Part shown: piece after piece, positions 1-7,252 of the stretch
How positions within the stretch are numbered: the first letter of the stretch is position 1
Layout: each line of letters begins with the position of its first letter
Source: Clostridiales bacterium
Lineage (GTDB): Bacteria > Bacillota > Clostridia > Oscillospirales > CAG-272
Direction: 5' to 3'
Assembly (NCBI GenBank): GCA_003522145.1
Contig: DPGD01000008.1
Span: 1 to 32,222, forward strand
Length of the DNA stretch: 32,222 bases
Translations under genes and position numbers: made by a program
The notes under the pieces: generated by a model
Database searches by the model: none
What the model was told of the DNA's origin: nothing
What the model saw: only the letters and a program-made list of their open reading frames with translations

Positions 1-163
1 TGCACGACCTGAAAAGGCTTTGCCTTTTCAGGCGGGACGAAGTGCACGAAACACCAACAGACAGTCCGGCTTTGCCTTTACGCCCCGAAGAAGTTTTTGG
101 GGGTTCCACGGAGCGTTTTTCCAAAAACGCGCCCTTGGCAGGGTGTGGGACAGCGTCCCACAT
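1..163. repeat. hairpin-rich intergenic repeat debris
   Basis: This stretch has no credible gene. It holds three near-perfect hairpins: an 11-bp stem at 8-32 (CCTGAAAAGGC / GCCTTTTCAGG) nested inside TGCAC (1-5) and GTGCA (42-46); GCGTTTTT / AAAAACGC around 113-130; and TGTGGGAC / GTCCCACA around 143-162. Such stacked short stems are typical of dispersed intergenic repeats in Clostridia. They lie beyond the galE terminator, so they are probably untranscribed from galE. The window starts inside the region, so its full extent is unknown. Confidence 0.5.
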
Positions 164-190
164 AAAAAAGGCAGAGGAAGCTCCTCTGCC
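164..190 (-). terminator. intrinsic terminator of galE
   Basis: Read on the minus strand, nine nucleotides after the galE stop, there is a 9-bp stem GGCAGAGGA / TCCTCTGCC with a 3-nt loop. It is followed directly by a run of six T. This is a standard Rho-independent terminator. Confidence 0.85.
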
Positions 191-198
191 TGCCTGTT

Positions 199-1197
199 TT
201 ACAGATTTTTTTCGGTAAACCGCCAACTGTCTTTGCACATTTCCAAAAGGCCTCTCTCGGCGGTCCAGCCCAAAAGCTTTTTAGCCTTCTCGGCGTTGGC
301 ATAACAAGTAGCGATATCACCGGGTCTTCGGGGATCGATCACATAAGGAATCTTTTTCCCGGAGGCCTGCTCATAGGCTTTGACGATATCCAAAACCGAA
401 TAACCCACGCCGGTGCCCAGATTCACGGTGAGCACACCGGGCGTTTTTCTTATATATTCCAGTGCTTTCACATGGCCGATGGCCAGATCCACCACATGGA
501 TGTAGTCCCGCACGCCAGTGCCGTCCTTGGTGGGATAATCATCGCCAAACACATGGAGTTTCTCCAATTTTCCGATGGCGACCTTGCAGATATAGGGCAG
601 CAGATTGTTGGGGATCCCGTTGGGATTTTCGCCGATCAAGCCGCTTTCATGGGCTCCGATGGGATTGAAATAGCGTAAGAGCGCCACCCGGAATTCCGGG
701 TCTGCCACGGCCGCATCCCGGAGGATCTGCTCCTGCATGACCTTGGTCCAGCCGTAGGGATTCGTGGCAGAAGTGGGCATCTCCTCGGTATAGGGAGGCT
801 GATTCTGGGGTCCGTAGACCGTTGCCGAAGAGGAAAAAATAATATTTTTGCACCCATGGAGGGCCATGACCTTCAAAAGACACAGCGTACCTGCCACATT
901 GTTCTCATAATAGAGAATCGGCTTTGCCACCGACTCGCCCACCGCCTTCAGTCCGGCAAAGTGGACAACGGTATCAATGGGATGCTCCGAAAAGATCCTT
1001 TCCATGTCCGCTTCCGCACCGATGTCCGCCTGATAGAAATGCAGGGTGACCGGAACGATTTCCTTGATCCGCTCCAAAACATCCTTTTTGGAATTGGAAA
1101 GATTGTCGGCAATGACGATTTCCTTTTCGCCAGCCTTGGCCAACTCCACTACCGTGTGGGAACCGATATACCCACAGCCTCCGGTTACCAGAATCAT
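199..1197 (-). CDS. galE: UDP-glucose 4-epimerase GalE
   Basis: The product is a 332-residue short-chain dehydrogenase/reductase-type epimerase that interconverts UDP-glucose and UDP-galactose using bound NAD, in the cytoplasm. The N-terminal Rossmann motif GGCGYIGS lies at residues 6-13, the catalytic Ser/Thr region SSSATVYG near 122-129, and the YxxxK pair at Tyr148 and Lys152 (NPYGWTK). Length matches the family. A longer open frame continues upstream, but the start chosen here sits 10 bases after an excellent AGGAGG site and begins MILVTGG, as in other GalE proteins. It lies 28 bp downstream of a sugar-nucleotidyltransferase gene in the same direction, so the pair probably forms a small nucleotide-sugar operon feeding cell-surface polysaccharide or galactose metabolism. 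A terminator follows at once. Confidence 0.96.
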   Translation of the reverse strand: MILVTGGCGYIGSHTVVELAKAGEKEIVIADNLSNSKKDVLERIKEIVPVTLHFYQADIGAEADMERIFSEHPIDTVVHFAGLKAVGESVAKPILYYENNVAGTLCLLKVMALHGCKNIIFSSSATVYGPQNQPPYTEEMPTSATNPYGWTKVMQEQILRDAAVADPEFRVALLRYFNPIGAHESGLIGENPNGIPNNLLPYICKVAIGKLEKLHVFGDDYPTKDGTGVRDYIHVVDLAIGHVKALEYIRKTPGVLTVNLGTGVGYSVLDIVKAYEQASGKKIPYVIDPRRPGDIATCYANAEKAKKLLGWTAERGLLEMCKDSWRFTEKNL

Positions 1198-1225
1198 ACT
1201 TGACTGTTCCTCCTGTTTTTTTGTC

Positions 1226-2137
1226 TTATCTTTTCTGCTCAAAAAGACCGTCCGGATATTCTCCGCTTTCAATCTTGCTCTTTATAGCCGAAACCACCGA
1301 CGCTTTATCCTCCGGATAGGTCACGCCGTACCATCTATGATGGGTCGGAAGCACCTTCACGCTGCAGGCTCCTTTTTTCATTGCGGCATCCACACAGGCC
1401 GGAAGATAGAACTCCTTTTTCAGCTCTTGTCCGGAGCTTTTTATAAATTCCTCAAAGCCGCTTTCAAGAAAGTCGAAGATCTGAGGCGTAAATCCCCAGC
1501 AATTCATGGAAACATAGCCGTTTTCGTCGGTGGGATACTCCACATCGTTCTCAAAATAGACCACCTGTCCGTCCGCCCGGCGGTAGATTTTGGTCCGCTC
1601 ATCAATACAGGAAAGGAAACCTTCCTTGTCGGTCACGCAAATTCCTCTGGATACACTGCCGTTTTCCGTCAGGGTATTTTTGAGAACAAAGCCCGCCATA
1701 GAGAACTGCGGAGAATCGGTGGGGGTGCCTGCAAGAAAGCCGCCGATTGCCGCAAAGGCTTCGGCCCCGTAAAAATCATCGGCGTTAATGACCATCAGGT
1801 TGTCCTTGCCCACGGCTTCCTTTGCGCAGAGCAGTGCATGGCCGGTGCCCCAGGGTTTGACCCGGCCTTCCGGCACCTTTGCCCCCTTCGGCAACATATC
1901 CAAGGCCTGATAGGCATATTCCACTTGAATCTGCTTTTCCATCCGGTTGCCCACCTTTTCCCGGAACAGATCCTCCATCTCTTTTTTGATGACAAAAACC
2001 ACCTTGTCAAAACCGGCTCTTTTGGCATCATATACCGAAAAATCCAGAATAACCTCGCCGTGCTCTGTCATCGGATCCAACTGCTTCAACCCGCCGTAGC
2101 GGGAACCCATGCCGGCCGCCATAACCACCAATGTCAT
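1226..2137 (-). CDS. sugar-phosphate nucleotidyltransferase family protein
   Basis: The 303-residue product starts with the nucleotidyltransferase signature VVMAAGMGSRYGGLKQ (residues 4-19), a variant of the G-x-G-(T/S)-R...K pyrophosphorylase loop that binds NTP and sugar phosphate. A DDF metal-site motif lies near residue 120 (INADDFYG). It is a family relative of glucose-1-phosphate uridylyl/thymidylyltransferases but is not a canonical GalU (no IPAAGLGTR block), so the sugar and the nucleotide are unknown. The neighbouring galE suggests UDP-hexose metabolism; that is inference. The start is the ATG after GGGAAAGGA. The long in-frame extension upstream of it runs through a dispersed repeat (2186-2342) and is not part of the protein. 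Confidence 0.85.
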   Translation of the reverse strand: MTLVVMAAGMGSRYGGLKQLDPMTEHGEVILDFSVYDAKRAGFDKVVFVIKKEMEDLFREKVGNRMEKQIQVEYAYQALDMLPKGAKVPEGRVKPWGTGHALLCAKEAVGKDNLMVINADDFYGAEAFAAIGGFLAGTPTDSPQFSMAGFVLKNTLTENGSVSRGICVTDKEGFLSCIDERTKIYRRADGQVVYFENDVEYPTDENGYVSMNCWGFTPQIFDFLESGFEEFIKSSGQELKKEFYLPACVDAAMKKGACSVKVLPTHHRWYGVTYPEDKASVVSAIKSKIESGEYPDGLFEQKR

Positions 2138-2185
2138 AGATATTGTCCTTTCCCGGCATTCACGCCGTTCCAAAATATATTCTCC

Positions 2186-2342
2186 GGGTATCTCAAAATA
2201 TTCAAAGCCTGTTCGCAGCGGGCAGTTTTGCGGAAAAACGGGGTGCAAAACAAAAGAATACTTTTTGTATTTCAGGTTTTGGCAACAAAATCCTGCGGCG
2301 AAACTGCCGTTGCCGGACACACGGGAATTTTGGGAGATGTCC
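2186..2342 (-). repeat. dispersed 157-bp element, copy A
   Basis: First of six related intergenic elements. On the minus strand it reads from GGACATCTCCCAAAATTCCC to a right end whose complement is GGGTATCTCAAAATATTC, giving imperfect terminal inverted repeats. The internal core GGATTTTGTTGCCAAAAC aligns with GGAACTTCGTTGCAAAAA of copies E and F. It fills the gap between the pgsA stop and the nucleotidyltransferase start. No target-site duplication is obvious. Confidence 0.75.
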
Positions 2343-2356
2343 TTCTGAAAAAGAAC

Positions 2357-3001
2357 TTACTTATTTGAGTTGATTAACGGAAAAAACGCCTTGAAATAGG
2401 AGAGTCCCGACCAAACGGTCATCACCGCCGTGAAGAGCATGGCGGCGTAGGACAAAAGATGATGCTGACTCACCGCCAAAAACACCTCAAAATGCCCCAA
2501 AAGATACTCTCCGAAAACGATGGGCTCCAAAAGCGCCACCATCACAAAAACGATCTGGGACACCGTCTTGATTTTTCCCAGGATGTTCGCCGCAATCACG
2601 ACTCCCTTACTTCCGGACACGGCCAATCGAAGAGAGGTGACGGCAAGCTCTCTGAAAAGGATCAGAAAGCACAAAGTTGCCGTCAGGCGGTAGTAGACAT
2701 CGCCCTCTGTGGTGCTCGCCCCTCTGCCGGCCAACACAATCAGCCCGATCAAGGCGCCCAATACCATCATTTTATCTGCTAACGGGTCTAAAAATTTGCC
2801 GAAATCGGTAACCAACTGCCGTTTTCTTGCAATTTTTCCGTCCAGGTGGTCGGTGATGGCCGCCACTAAGAACAAAAACGCCGCCACCGCCCGGCATACC
2901 ATTTCTCCCTCTCCGCCAAAAGAAAAAGGAACCAGCAGGAAGACCATAAACAGCGGGATCATGCAGATCCGCGCCACGGTCAATTTGTTCGGTAGGTTCA
3001 C
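2357..3001 (-). CDS. pgsA: CDP-diacylglycerol-glycerol-3-phosphate 3-phosphatidyltransferase
   Basis: This membrane enzyme makes phosphatidylglycerol phosphate from CDP-diacylglycerol and glycerol-3-phosphate, the committed step to phosphatidylglycerol and cardiolipin. The CDP-alcohol phosphotransferase signature D-G-x2-A-R-x8-G-x3-D-x3-D is complete at residues 54-76 (Asp54, Arg59, Gly68, Asp72, Asp76). Several hydrophobic segments surround it. The open frame extends far upstream into rimO, but the best start is the GTG at 3001 (MNLPNKLTVARI), which gives 214 residues, normal for the family, with a G-rich Shine-Dalgarno just ahead. It begins 19 bp after the rimO stop, so the two are co-transcribed. 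The rimO-pgsA-recX-recA neighbourhood is common in Firmicutes. Confidence 0.94.
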   Translation of the reverse strand: MNLPNKLTVARICMIPLFMVFLLVPFSFGGEGEMVCRAVAAFLFLVAAITDHLDGKIARKRQLVTDFGKFLDPLADKMMVLGALIGLIVLAGRGASTTEGDVYYRLTATLCFLILFRELAVTSLRLAVSGSKGVVIAANILGKIKTVSQIVFVMVALLEPIVFGEYLLGHFEVFLAVSQHHLLSYAAMLFTAVMTVWSGLSYFKAFFPLINSNK

Positions 3002-3020
3002 TCCAACTTCCCCCTTTTTC

Positions 3021-4364
3021 TCAAACCGGTTCTCCGACCAGATCGTAATCCATACTTTCGGTAATTTGCACTCTGGCAAACTCCCCTTCCCGATAGGCGC
3101 CCTTTGGGGCCCGGATGAAAACCTTTCCGTCAATATCCGGTGCATCGGCCCGGCTTCTGCCATAATAGGCCTCTGAAACCGGATCGTATCCCTCGACCAA
3201 TACTTCCAGATTTTTTCCGATCTGTTCCCCGGCTTTTTCCGCAGAAATCTCCATCTGAATAGCCATCAGCCGATCCAGACGGTCCTGTTTGGTCTGCTCG
3301 TCCACCTGATTCTCAAAATCATAGGCGGGCGTATCCTCTTCTCTGCTGTAGGCAAAGGCCCCGAAACGGTCAAAGCGCACTTCTTTCAGGAAGGCGCAGA
3401 ACTCCTCAAAATCCTCTTCCGTTTCGCCGGGAAAGCCCACAATGCCGGTGGAGCGAATGGTGATGTCGGGAACCTCCCTCCGAAGCCGGGCAATGGTTTC
3501 CCGGATCTGTTTCTGGTTGCCGTGCCGATTCATCGCCTTCAACACCCGGTCGCTGATGTGCTGAATAGGAAGATCGATGTACTTTAAAAGCCGCTCATTG
3601 TCCCGGAATTCCCGGATCAGTTCGTCCGTAATCTTGTCCGGATAGCAATAAAGCACTCGGATATAGACCTTCTCCGTGGCTTCCGTAATTTTGTGAATCA
3701 ATTCCGCCAATCGATACCCACCGTACAGATCCACCCCGTAACCCGATGTATCCTGTGCGATCAGATTGATCTCCCTGACCCCCTGCTCCTCCAGCCATTG
3801 GGCTTCTTTCACCAGCTCTTCCATCGGTCTGCTTCGGTAGACCCCACGGATAAGGGGAATGGCGCAGTAGGTGCACCGGTTGTTACAGCCTTCTCCGATC
3901 TTCAGATAGGCGCTGTAGCTCCGGTCGGTCAGTATTCTGTTTCCGCCCATTTCGCAGACATTCTTGTCCTCAAAGGAGGTATAGGTCTTTTTTTCCAACA
4001 CCTTCCCGATGGCAGCTACAATTTTTTCGTAGCTGCCGGTACCCAGAACCGCATCCACCTCCGGCATCTGCTCCAAAATCTGCTCTCTGTAGCGCTCACC
4101 TAAACACCCGGTGACCACAATCGCCTTCAGGTTCCGGTTCTCTTTCAGCCACGCCACATCCAGAATGTTGTCAATACTTTCCTTTTTCGCACTTTCAATG
4201 AAAGCACAGGTATTGATGACCATCACATCGGCATCAATATCCTCCGGCACAATCTGATAGCCCGCCTCACGGACCAAATACATCATGCGTTCGGTATTGA
4301 CCTGATTTTTGCTGCACCCTAAGGACACAAACCCAATTTTTGCTTTTTCTTTTTCCATATGCAT
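3021..4364 (-). CDS. rimO: ribosomal protein S12 methylthiotransferase RimO
   Basis: This radical-SAM enzyme adds a methylthio group to the beta-carbon of the conserved Asp of ribosomal protein S12. The three N-terminal cluster cysteines are Cys17, Cys53 and Cys87, and the radical-SAM CxxxCxxC motif is at Cys160, Cys164 and Cys167 (CNNRCTYC). A C-terminal TRAM domain covers roughly residues 375-445. At 447 residues it has the usual length. The start may be this ATG or the in-frame ATG six bases later; AGGA precedes both. The target Asp is present in the S12 encoded in this same window (VRDLPG, Asp102). The gene leads a unit with pgsA. Confidence 0.96.
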   Translation of the reverse strand: MHMEKEKAKIGFVSLGCSKNQVNTERMMYLVREAGYQIVPEDIDADVMVINTCAFIESAKKESIDNILDVAWLKENRNLKAIVVTGCLGERYREQILEQMPEVDAVLGTGSYEKIVAAIGKVLEKKTYTSFEDKNVCEMGGNRILTDRSYSAYLKIGEGCNNRCTYCAIPLIRGVYRSRPMEELVKEAQWLEEQGVREINLIAQDTSGYGVDLYGGYRLAELIHKITEATEKVYIRVLYCYPDKITDELIREFRDNERLLKYIDLPIQHISDRVLKAMNRHGNQKQIRETIARLRREVPDITIRSTGIVGFPGETEEDFEEFCAFLKEVRFDRFGAFAYSREEDTPAYDFENQVDEQTKQDRLDRLMAIQMEISAEKAGEQIGKNLEVLVEGYDPVSEAYYGRSRADAPDIDGKVFIRAPKGAYREGEFARVQITESMDYDLVGEPV

Positions 4365-4431
4365 CTATTCCTGCTGTTTTTTCTGAAAAATCCGGACCGT
4401 CCGAAAGGCTTCCCTTTAACCCTTAAAGGAT

Positions 4432-4588
4432 GGGTATCCAGAATACTCAACGTCTATTCGGCAACAGCCCATCCCGGCGCAGAATGAGGGACCAAACGAA
4501 GAAATCCTTTGGTATCAAGGCCTTTTTCAACGAAGCTCCGGGGCCAAAAAGCCCTTGCACGCTGTGCGGGGGATCTTTTGAGGTACCC
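4432..4588 (-). repeat. dispersed 157-bp element, copy B
   Basis: Same family and exactly the same length as copies A and D. On the minus strand it runs from GGGTACCTCAAAAGATCCCC through the core GGAGCTTCGTTGAAAAAG to an end complementary to GGGTATCCAGAATACTC. It occupies almost the whole gap between recX (ends 4594) and rimO. Confidence 0.7.
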
Positions 4589-4593
4589 GGCGG

Positions 4594-5124
4594 TCATTCA
4601 TCCTCACAATTCTCTGCTTCTGTGTATCTTCTGATCTCCTCTGCACCGTAGGGCATACCAAATTCCTCTTCCCATGCCAAAAAGGCATACCGGATATTGG
4701 TGGTGGAAAATCCTCTTCTGTTCAACGCAACCACTGTTTTTTCCTTTGACCCGTTGCCCGCCTTTTTCAACGCCCTGTAGCACAGTTCGTCAAAATCCAT
4801 CTCTTTGAGAAAATCCGCGGCTTCTTTGATGGTCCTTTCCGAAAAACCCTTTCTTCTTGCTTCCTGAATCACCCTTCTTTTGCCGAAAAGACGGTCGATT
4901 GCGCATCTTTCGGCAAACCGTTGAAAATACCGTTCTTCGCACAGATAGTTTTTCTCCACGGCAAACCGAACCGCCGCCTTGGCATCTTCCTCGGTGCATC
5001 CGCGGTCCAAGAGCTTTCTGAAAAGCTCTTTTTCGGTATTTTCCTTGTATGCAAGAAGCGAAATTGCCATCCGGATTGCGCCTTCTTCTTCTGATTCGGC
5101 AATTTTTCTGTTTCTCATGTACAT
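4594..5124 (-). CDS. recX: regulatory protein RecX
   Basis: The 176-residue RecX family protein binds RecA filaments and modulates recombination and SOS activity. It is helical and charged, with the three-repeat RecX fold. Typical blocks are AISLLAYKENTEKELFRKLLDRG (about residues 20-42, the S-x-R-x-x-S-x-x-E-L-like repeat) and the repeat near residues 82-105 (FGKRRVIQEARRKG). Its position immediately downstream of recA on the same strand supports the call. The start is the ATG after an AAGG site; a second ATG two codons on is possible. Confidence 0.88.
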   Translation of the reverse strand: MYMRNRKIAESEEEGAIRMAISLLAYKENTEKELFRKLLDRGCTEEDAKAAVRFAVEKNYLCEERYFQRFAERCAIDRLFGKRRVIQEARRKGFSERTIKEAADFLKEMDFDELCYRALKKAGNGSKEKTVVALNRRGFSTTNIRYAFLAWEEEFGMPYGAEEIRRYTEAENCEDE

Positions 5125-5149
5125 TTCGTCTGAACCTTCCCTTTCTTTT

Positions 5150-5177
5150 GGAATTTTCGCAGAAGAGCAAAAATTCC
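5150..5177 (-). other. hairpin between recA and recX
   Basis: GGAATTTT..GC and GC.AAAATTCC form an imperfect stem of about 10 bp in the 96-bp recA-recX gap. No T-run follows, so it is more likely an RNA-processing or attenuating structure than a full terminator. Confidence 0.3.
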
Positions 5178-5220
5178 CGGCAGAAAAGCCGTTTATCCTG
5201 ACTTCTTATCCTGCTTTTTC

Positions 5221-6336
5221 TCAGTCATCCAAACCAAGTACTGAAATATCAAACTCCCCGGATTCATCCTCGTCATCTCCTAAAATTGCCGGCTCTTCCT
5301 TCAGCTCGATCCGGTCCTTCATGGCCTTCAGCTTGTCTTCCAGTTCTTTCTGCAGTTCCTTGTTTTCCTCAATATACTTCTTGGCGGCATCCTTGCCCTG
5401 TCCGATCCGATTTCCGTCATAGTAGAACCAGGAGCCGGAGCGCTCCACAATGCCCATATCCATGGCCAGATCGATGATCTCGCCCACCTTGGAAATCCCT
5501 TTTCCATAGATGATGTCGAACTCTGCCGTCTTAAAGGGAGGCGCTACCTTGTTTTTCACCACTTTGCACTTGGTGCGGGAGCCGTAAACCTCGGTGCCGT
5601 TCTTCAGATTCTCGCTTCTCCGAACCTCAATGCGCACCGAAGAATAGAACTTCAAAGCCCTGCCGCCGGTGGTCACCTCCGGGTTTCCGTACATGACACC
5701 CACCTTTTCCCGCAGCTGATTGATAAAGATTACAATGCAGTTGGATTTGGAAATGGCTCCGGAGAGCTTCCGCAGTGCCTGAGACATGAGTCTGGCGTGT
5801 AATCCCACATGAGACGCACCCATATCTCCGTCAATTTCCTGCTGGGGCACAAGAGCCGCAACCGAGTCCACCACCACAATATCCACGGCACCCGAGCGCA
5901 CCAGCGCTTCGGTCACATCCAAGGCCTGTTCTCCGGAATCGGGCTGCGAAACCAGCATTTCTCCGATGTTTACCCCCAACGCCTCTGCATACTTAGGGTC
6001 CAGAGCGTGCTCGGCGTCCACAAAAGCGGCCACGCCCCCCTGCTTCTGAACCTCTGCCACAGCGTGCAGTGCGACCGTCGTTTTTCCGGAAGATTCCGGC
6101 CCGAAAATTTCGATGATCCTGCCTCTTGGAAGACCCCCCACGCCCAAGGCCATATCCAGTGTCAGGGAGCCGGTGGACACAGCGGAAACCACCATATTGC
6201 TGCTGTCCCCCAGCCGCATGATCGTCCCGGCACCAAATTTTTTCTCGATCTGGGAAATTGCCGTATTTAGCGCCTTGCTCTTTTCAGCCGCATCGGTGCT
6301 CTGCTCTACGGCCGCTTTCTTTGCTTTCGCTGCCAT
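5221..6336 (-). CDS. recA: recombinase RecA
   Basis: RecA catalyses ATP-dependent strand exchange and stimulates LexA self-cleavage. The Walker A motif GPESSGKT lies at residues 79-86, Walker B around 155 (VDIVVVDSVAAL), and the DNA-binding loops L1 (MGASHVGLHARLMSQALRKL) and L2 (VMYGNPEVTTGGRALKFYSS) are intact. At 371 residues it is slightly longer than many, with an Ala/Lys-rich N-terminus and an acidic C-terminal tail (DDEDESGEFD). There is no intein. The start follows GGAGG by six bases. recX lies directly downstream. I found no clear Gram-positive LexA box upstream. Confidence 0.98.
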   Translation of the reverse strand: MAAKAKKAAVEQSTDAAEKSKALNTAISQIEKKFGAGTIMRLGDSSNMVVSAVSTGSLTLDMALGVGGLPRGRIIEIFGPESSGKTTVALHAVAEVQKQGGVAAFVDAEHALDPKYAEALGVNIGEMLVSQPDSGEQALDVTEALVRSGAVDIVVVDSVAALVPQQEIDGDMGASHVGLHARLMSQALRKLSGAISKSNCIVIFINQLREKVGVMYGNPEVTTGGRALKFYSSVRIEVRRSENLKNGTEVYGSRTKCKVVKNKVAPPFKTAEFDIIYGKGISKVGEIIDLAMDMGIVERSGSWFYYDGNRIGQGKDAAKKYIEENKELQKELEDKLKAMKDRIELKEEPAILGDDEDESGEFDISVLGLDD

Positions 6337-6377
6337 CTTTATCCTCCGTTGTTTTGTCTTTAAGGCCTCTCTGAACG

Positions 6378-6471
6378 CTCCTCGGCTCCGGCAGCTGCGC
6401 CGGATACGCAGGAGGTCTCCGAAGTGACCCTGTTCCTTTGCCGCAGGATCTTCCTTGTCCTGCTCATTCTA
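6378..6471 (-). promoter_or_regulatory. putative recA promoter (-10) and 5'-leader hairpin
   Basis: On the minus strand a TAGAAT -10-like hexamer lies at 6466-6471, with no good -35. The leader downstream of it can fold a bulged hairpin (TCCGGC/GCCGGA at 6387-6404, enclosed by CTCCT/AGGAG at 6378-6382 and 6410-6414). I saw nothing else in the 200-bp gap, including no CGAAC-N4-GTTCG operator. Confidence 0.3.
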
Positions 6472-6536
6472 CCAATGAAAAATGAACTAAAGGTGAAGTT
6501 TCATGCGCTCCCTTGAAAATTTCTCCGAATGTCCTC

Positions 6537-7121
6537 TCAATAGGGAGAATTGTCAAAAACCCACTTTTCGTTTTCCCGAACCAACTGCAATTCTCCGGTG
6601 GCTTTGGTGATTCCGCCGTCAATGCTGTAGGAAATTTCCACAACACAGGCCGTCTTTGTGCCGCTGGTGACCTTCAGAGTGTCTGTGTAATACTCGGTTT
6701 TCAGTTCATAAACCGGCTTTTGCGTTACATCGATCGTCAGACGCCCATCCTGCTCGCTGTACCGGCTCATGCTCACTCCCCCGTTGGAAAAGGCAATGGA
6801 CAACAGCTCTGCGGCATATTTTTCCGAGAATGCTGCACGCAGCATGGCTTCAAAATCGCTTTTGGTTTTACACTTTTCTTCTCTGGATACCGGGATATAA
6901 TGGGCTGTGGTCCAGCTTTCATCAATTTTATAGTCCGGGTCGGGCGTCAAGCCCGGTCCGAAAATACAGTATGCCGCATCGTAGGCTGTGGGCAACAATT
7001 TTTCCACAGCCTGCCGGATTTCCGCATCCTCCGGACATCCGGGCATTTTACAGGAAGAAAGGGTACACAGCACCGTCAGGAAAAGGATCCCGACCAGCAG
7101 AACCGAACAGATTTTTTTCAT
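6537..7121 (-). CDS. putative lipoprotein of unknown function
   Basis: The predicted 194-residue protein begins with a classic lipoprotein signal: positive MKK, a hydrophobic stretch, and the lipobox LSSC with Cys24 as the lipidated residue. The remainder is soluble and alternates short helices with beta strands (WTTAHYIPVS, GRLTIDVTQKP, ACVVEISYSIDG), consistent with a small extracytoplasmic alpha/beta fold. The general layout faintly recalls the IseA-type inhibitors of peptidoglycan DL-endopeptidases, but I cannot confirm this. The start was set at the ATG preceded by GGAAGGTG rather than at the longer open frame. It lies 130 bp downstream of gyrA. Confidence 0.75.
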   Translation of the reverse strand: MKKICSVLLVGILFLTVLCTLSSCKMPGCPEDAEIRQAVEKLLPTAYDAAYCIFGPGLTPDPDYKIDESWTTAHYIPVSREEKCKTKSDFEAMLRAAFSEKYAAELLSIAFSNGGVSMSRYSEQDGRLTIDVTQKPVYELKTEYYTDTLKVTSGTKTACVVEISYSIDGGITKATGELQLVRENEKWVFDNSPY

Positions 7122-7231
7122 AAAACACCTTCCGCTTTTTGTAAACCTGGCTTTTCGTTTTGTTTCCGGCGGCCGGAGTCCAAAGCGCATCCGGATTCTG
7201 CCTTTCAAGGCACCTTCCGGAATTCCCTTTT

Positions 7232-7252
7232 ATCCGGGATTTTTTCCCGGAT
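7232..7252 (-). terminator. possible gyrA terminator hairpin without U-tract
   Basis: A perfect 8-bp stem ATCCGGGA / TCCCGGAT begins within the gyrA stop codon. It is not followed by a T-run on the minus strand, so it may only slow polymerase or protect the mRNA end. Confidence 0.35.

Noticed and set aside
1046..2368. A 440-codon plus-strand open frame
   Set aside because: It runs antisense through galE, the nucleotidyltransferase and repeat copy A; no start signal.
6337..6536. LexA (SOS) operator upstream of recA
   Set aside because: No CGAAC-N4-GTTCG-like palindrome found; only partial half-sites.
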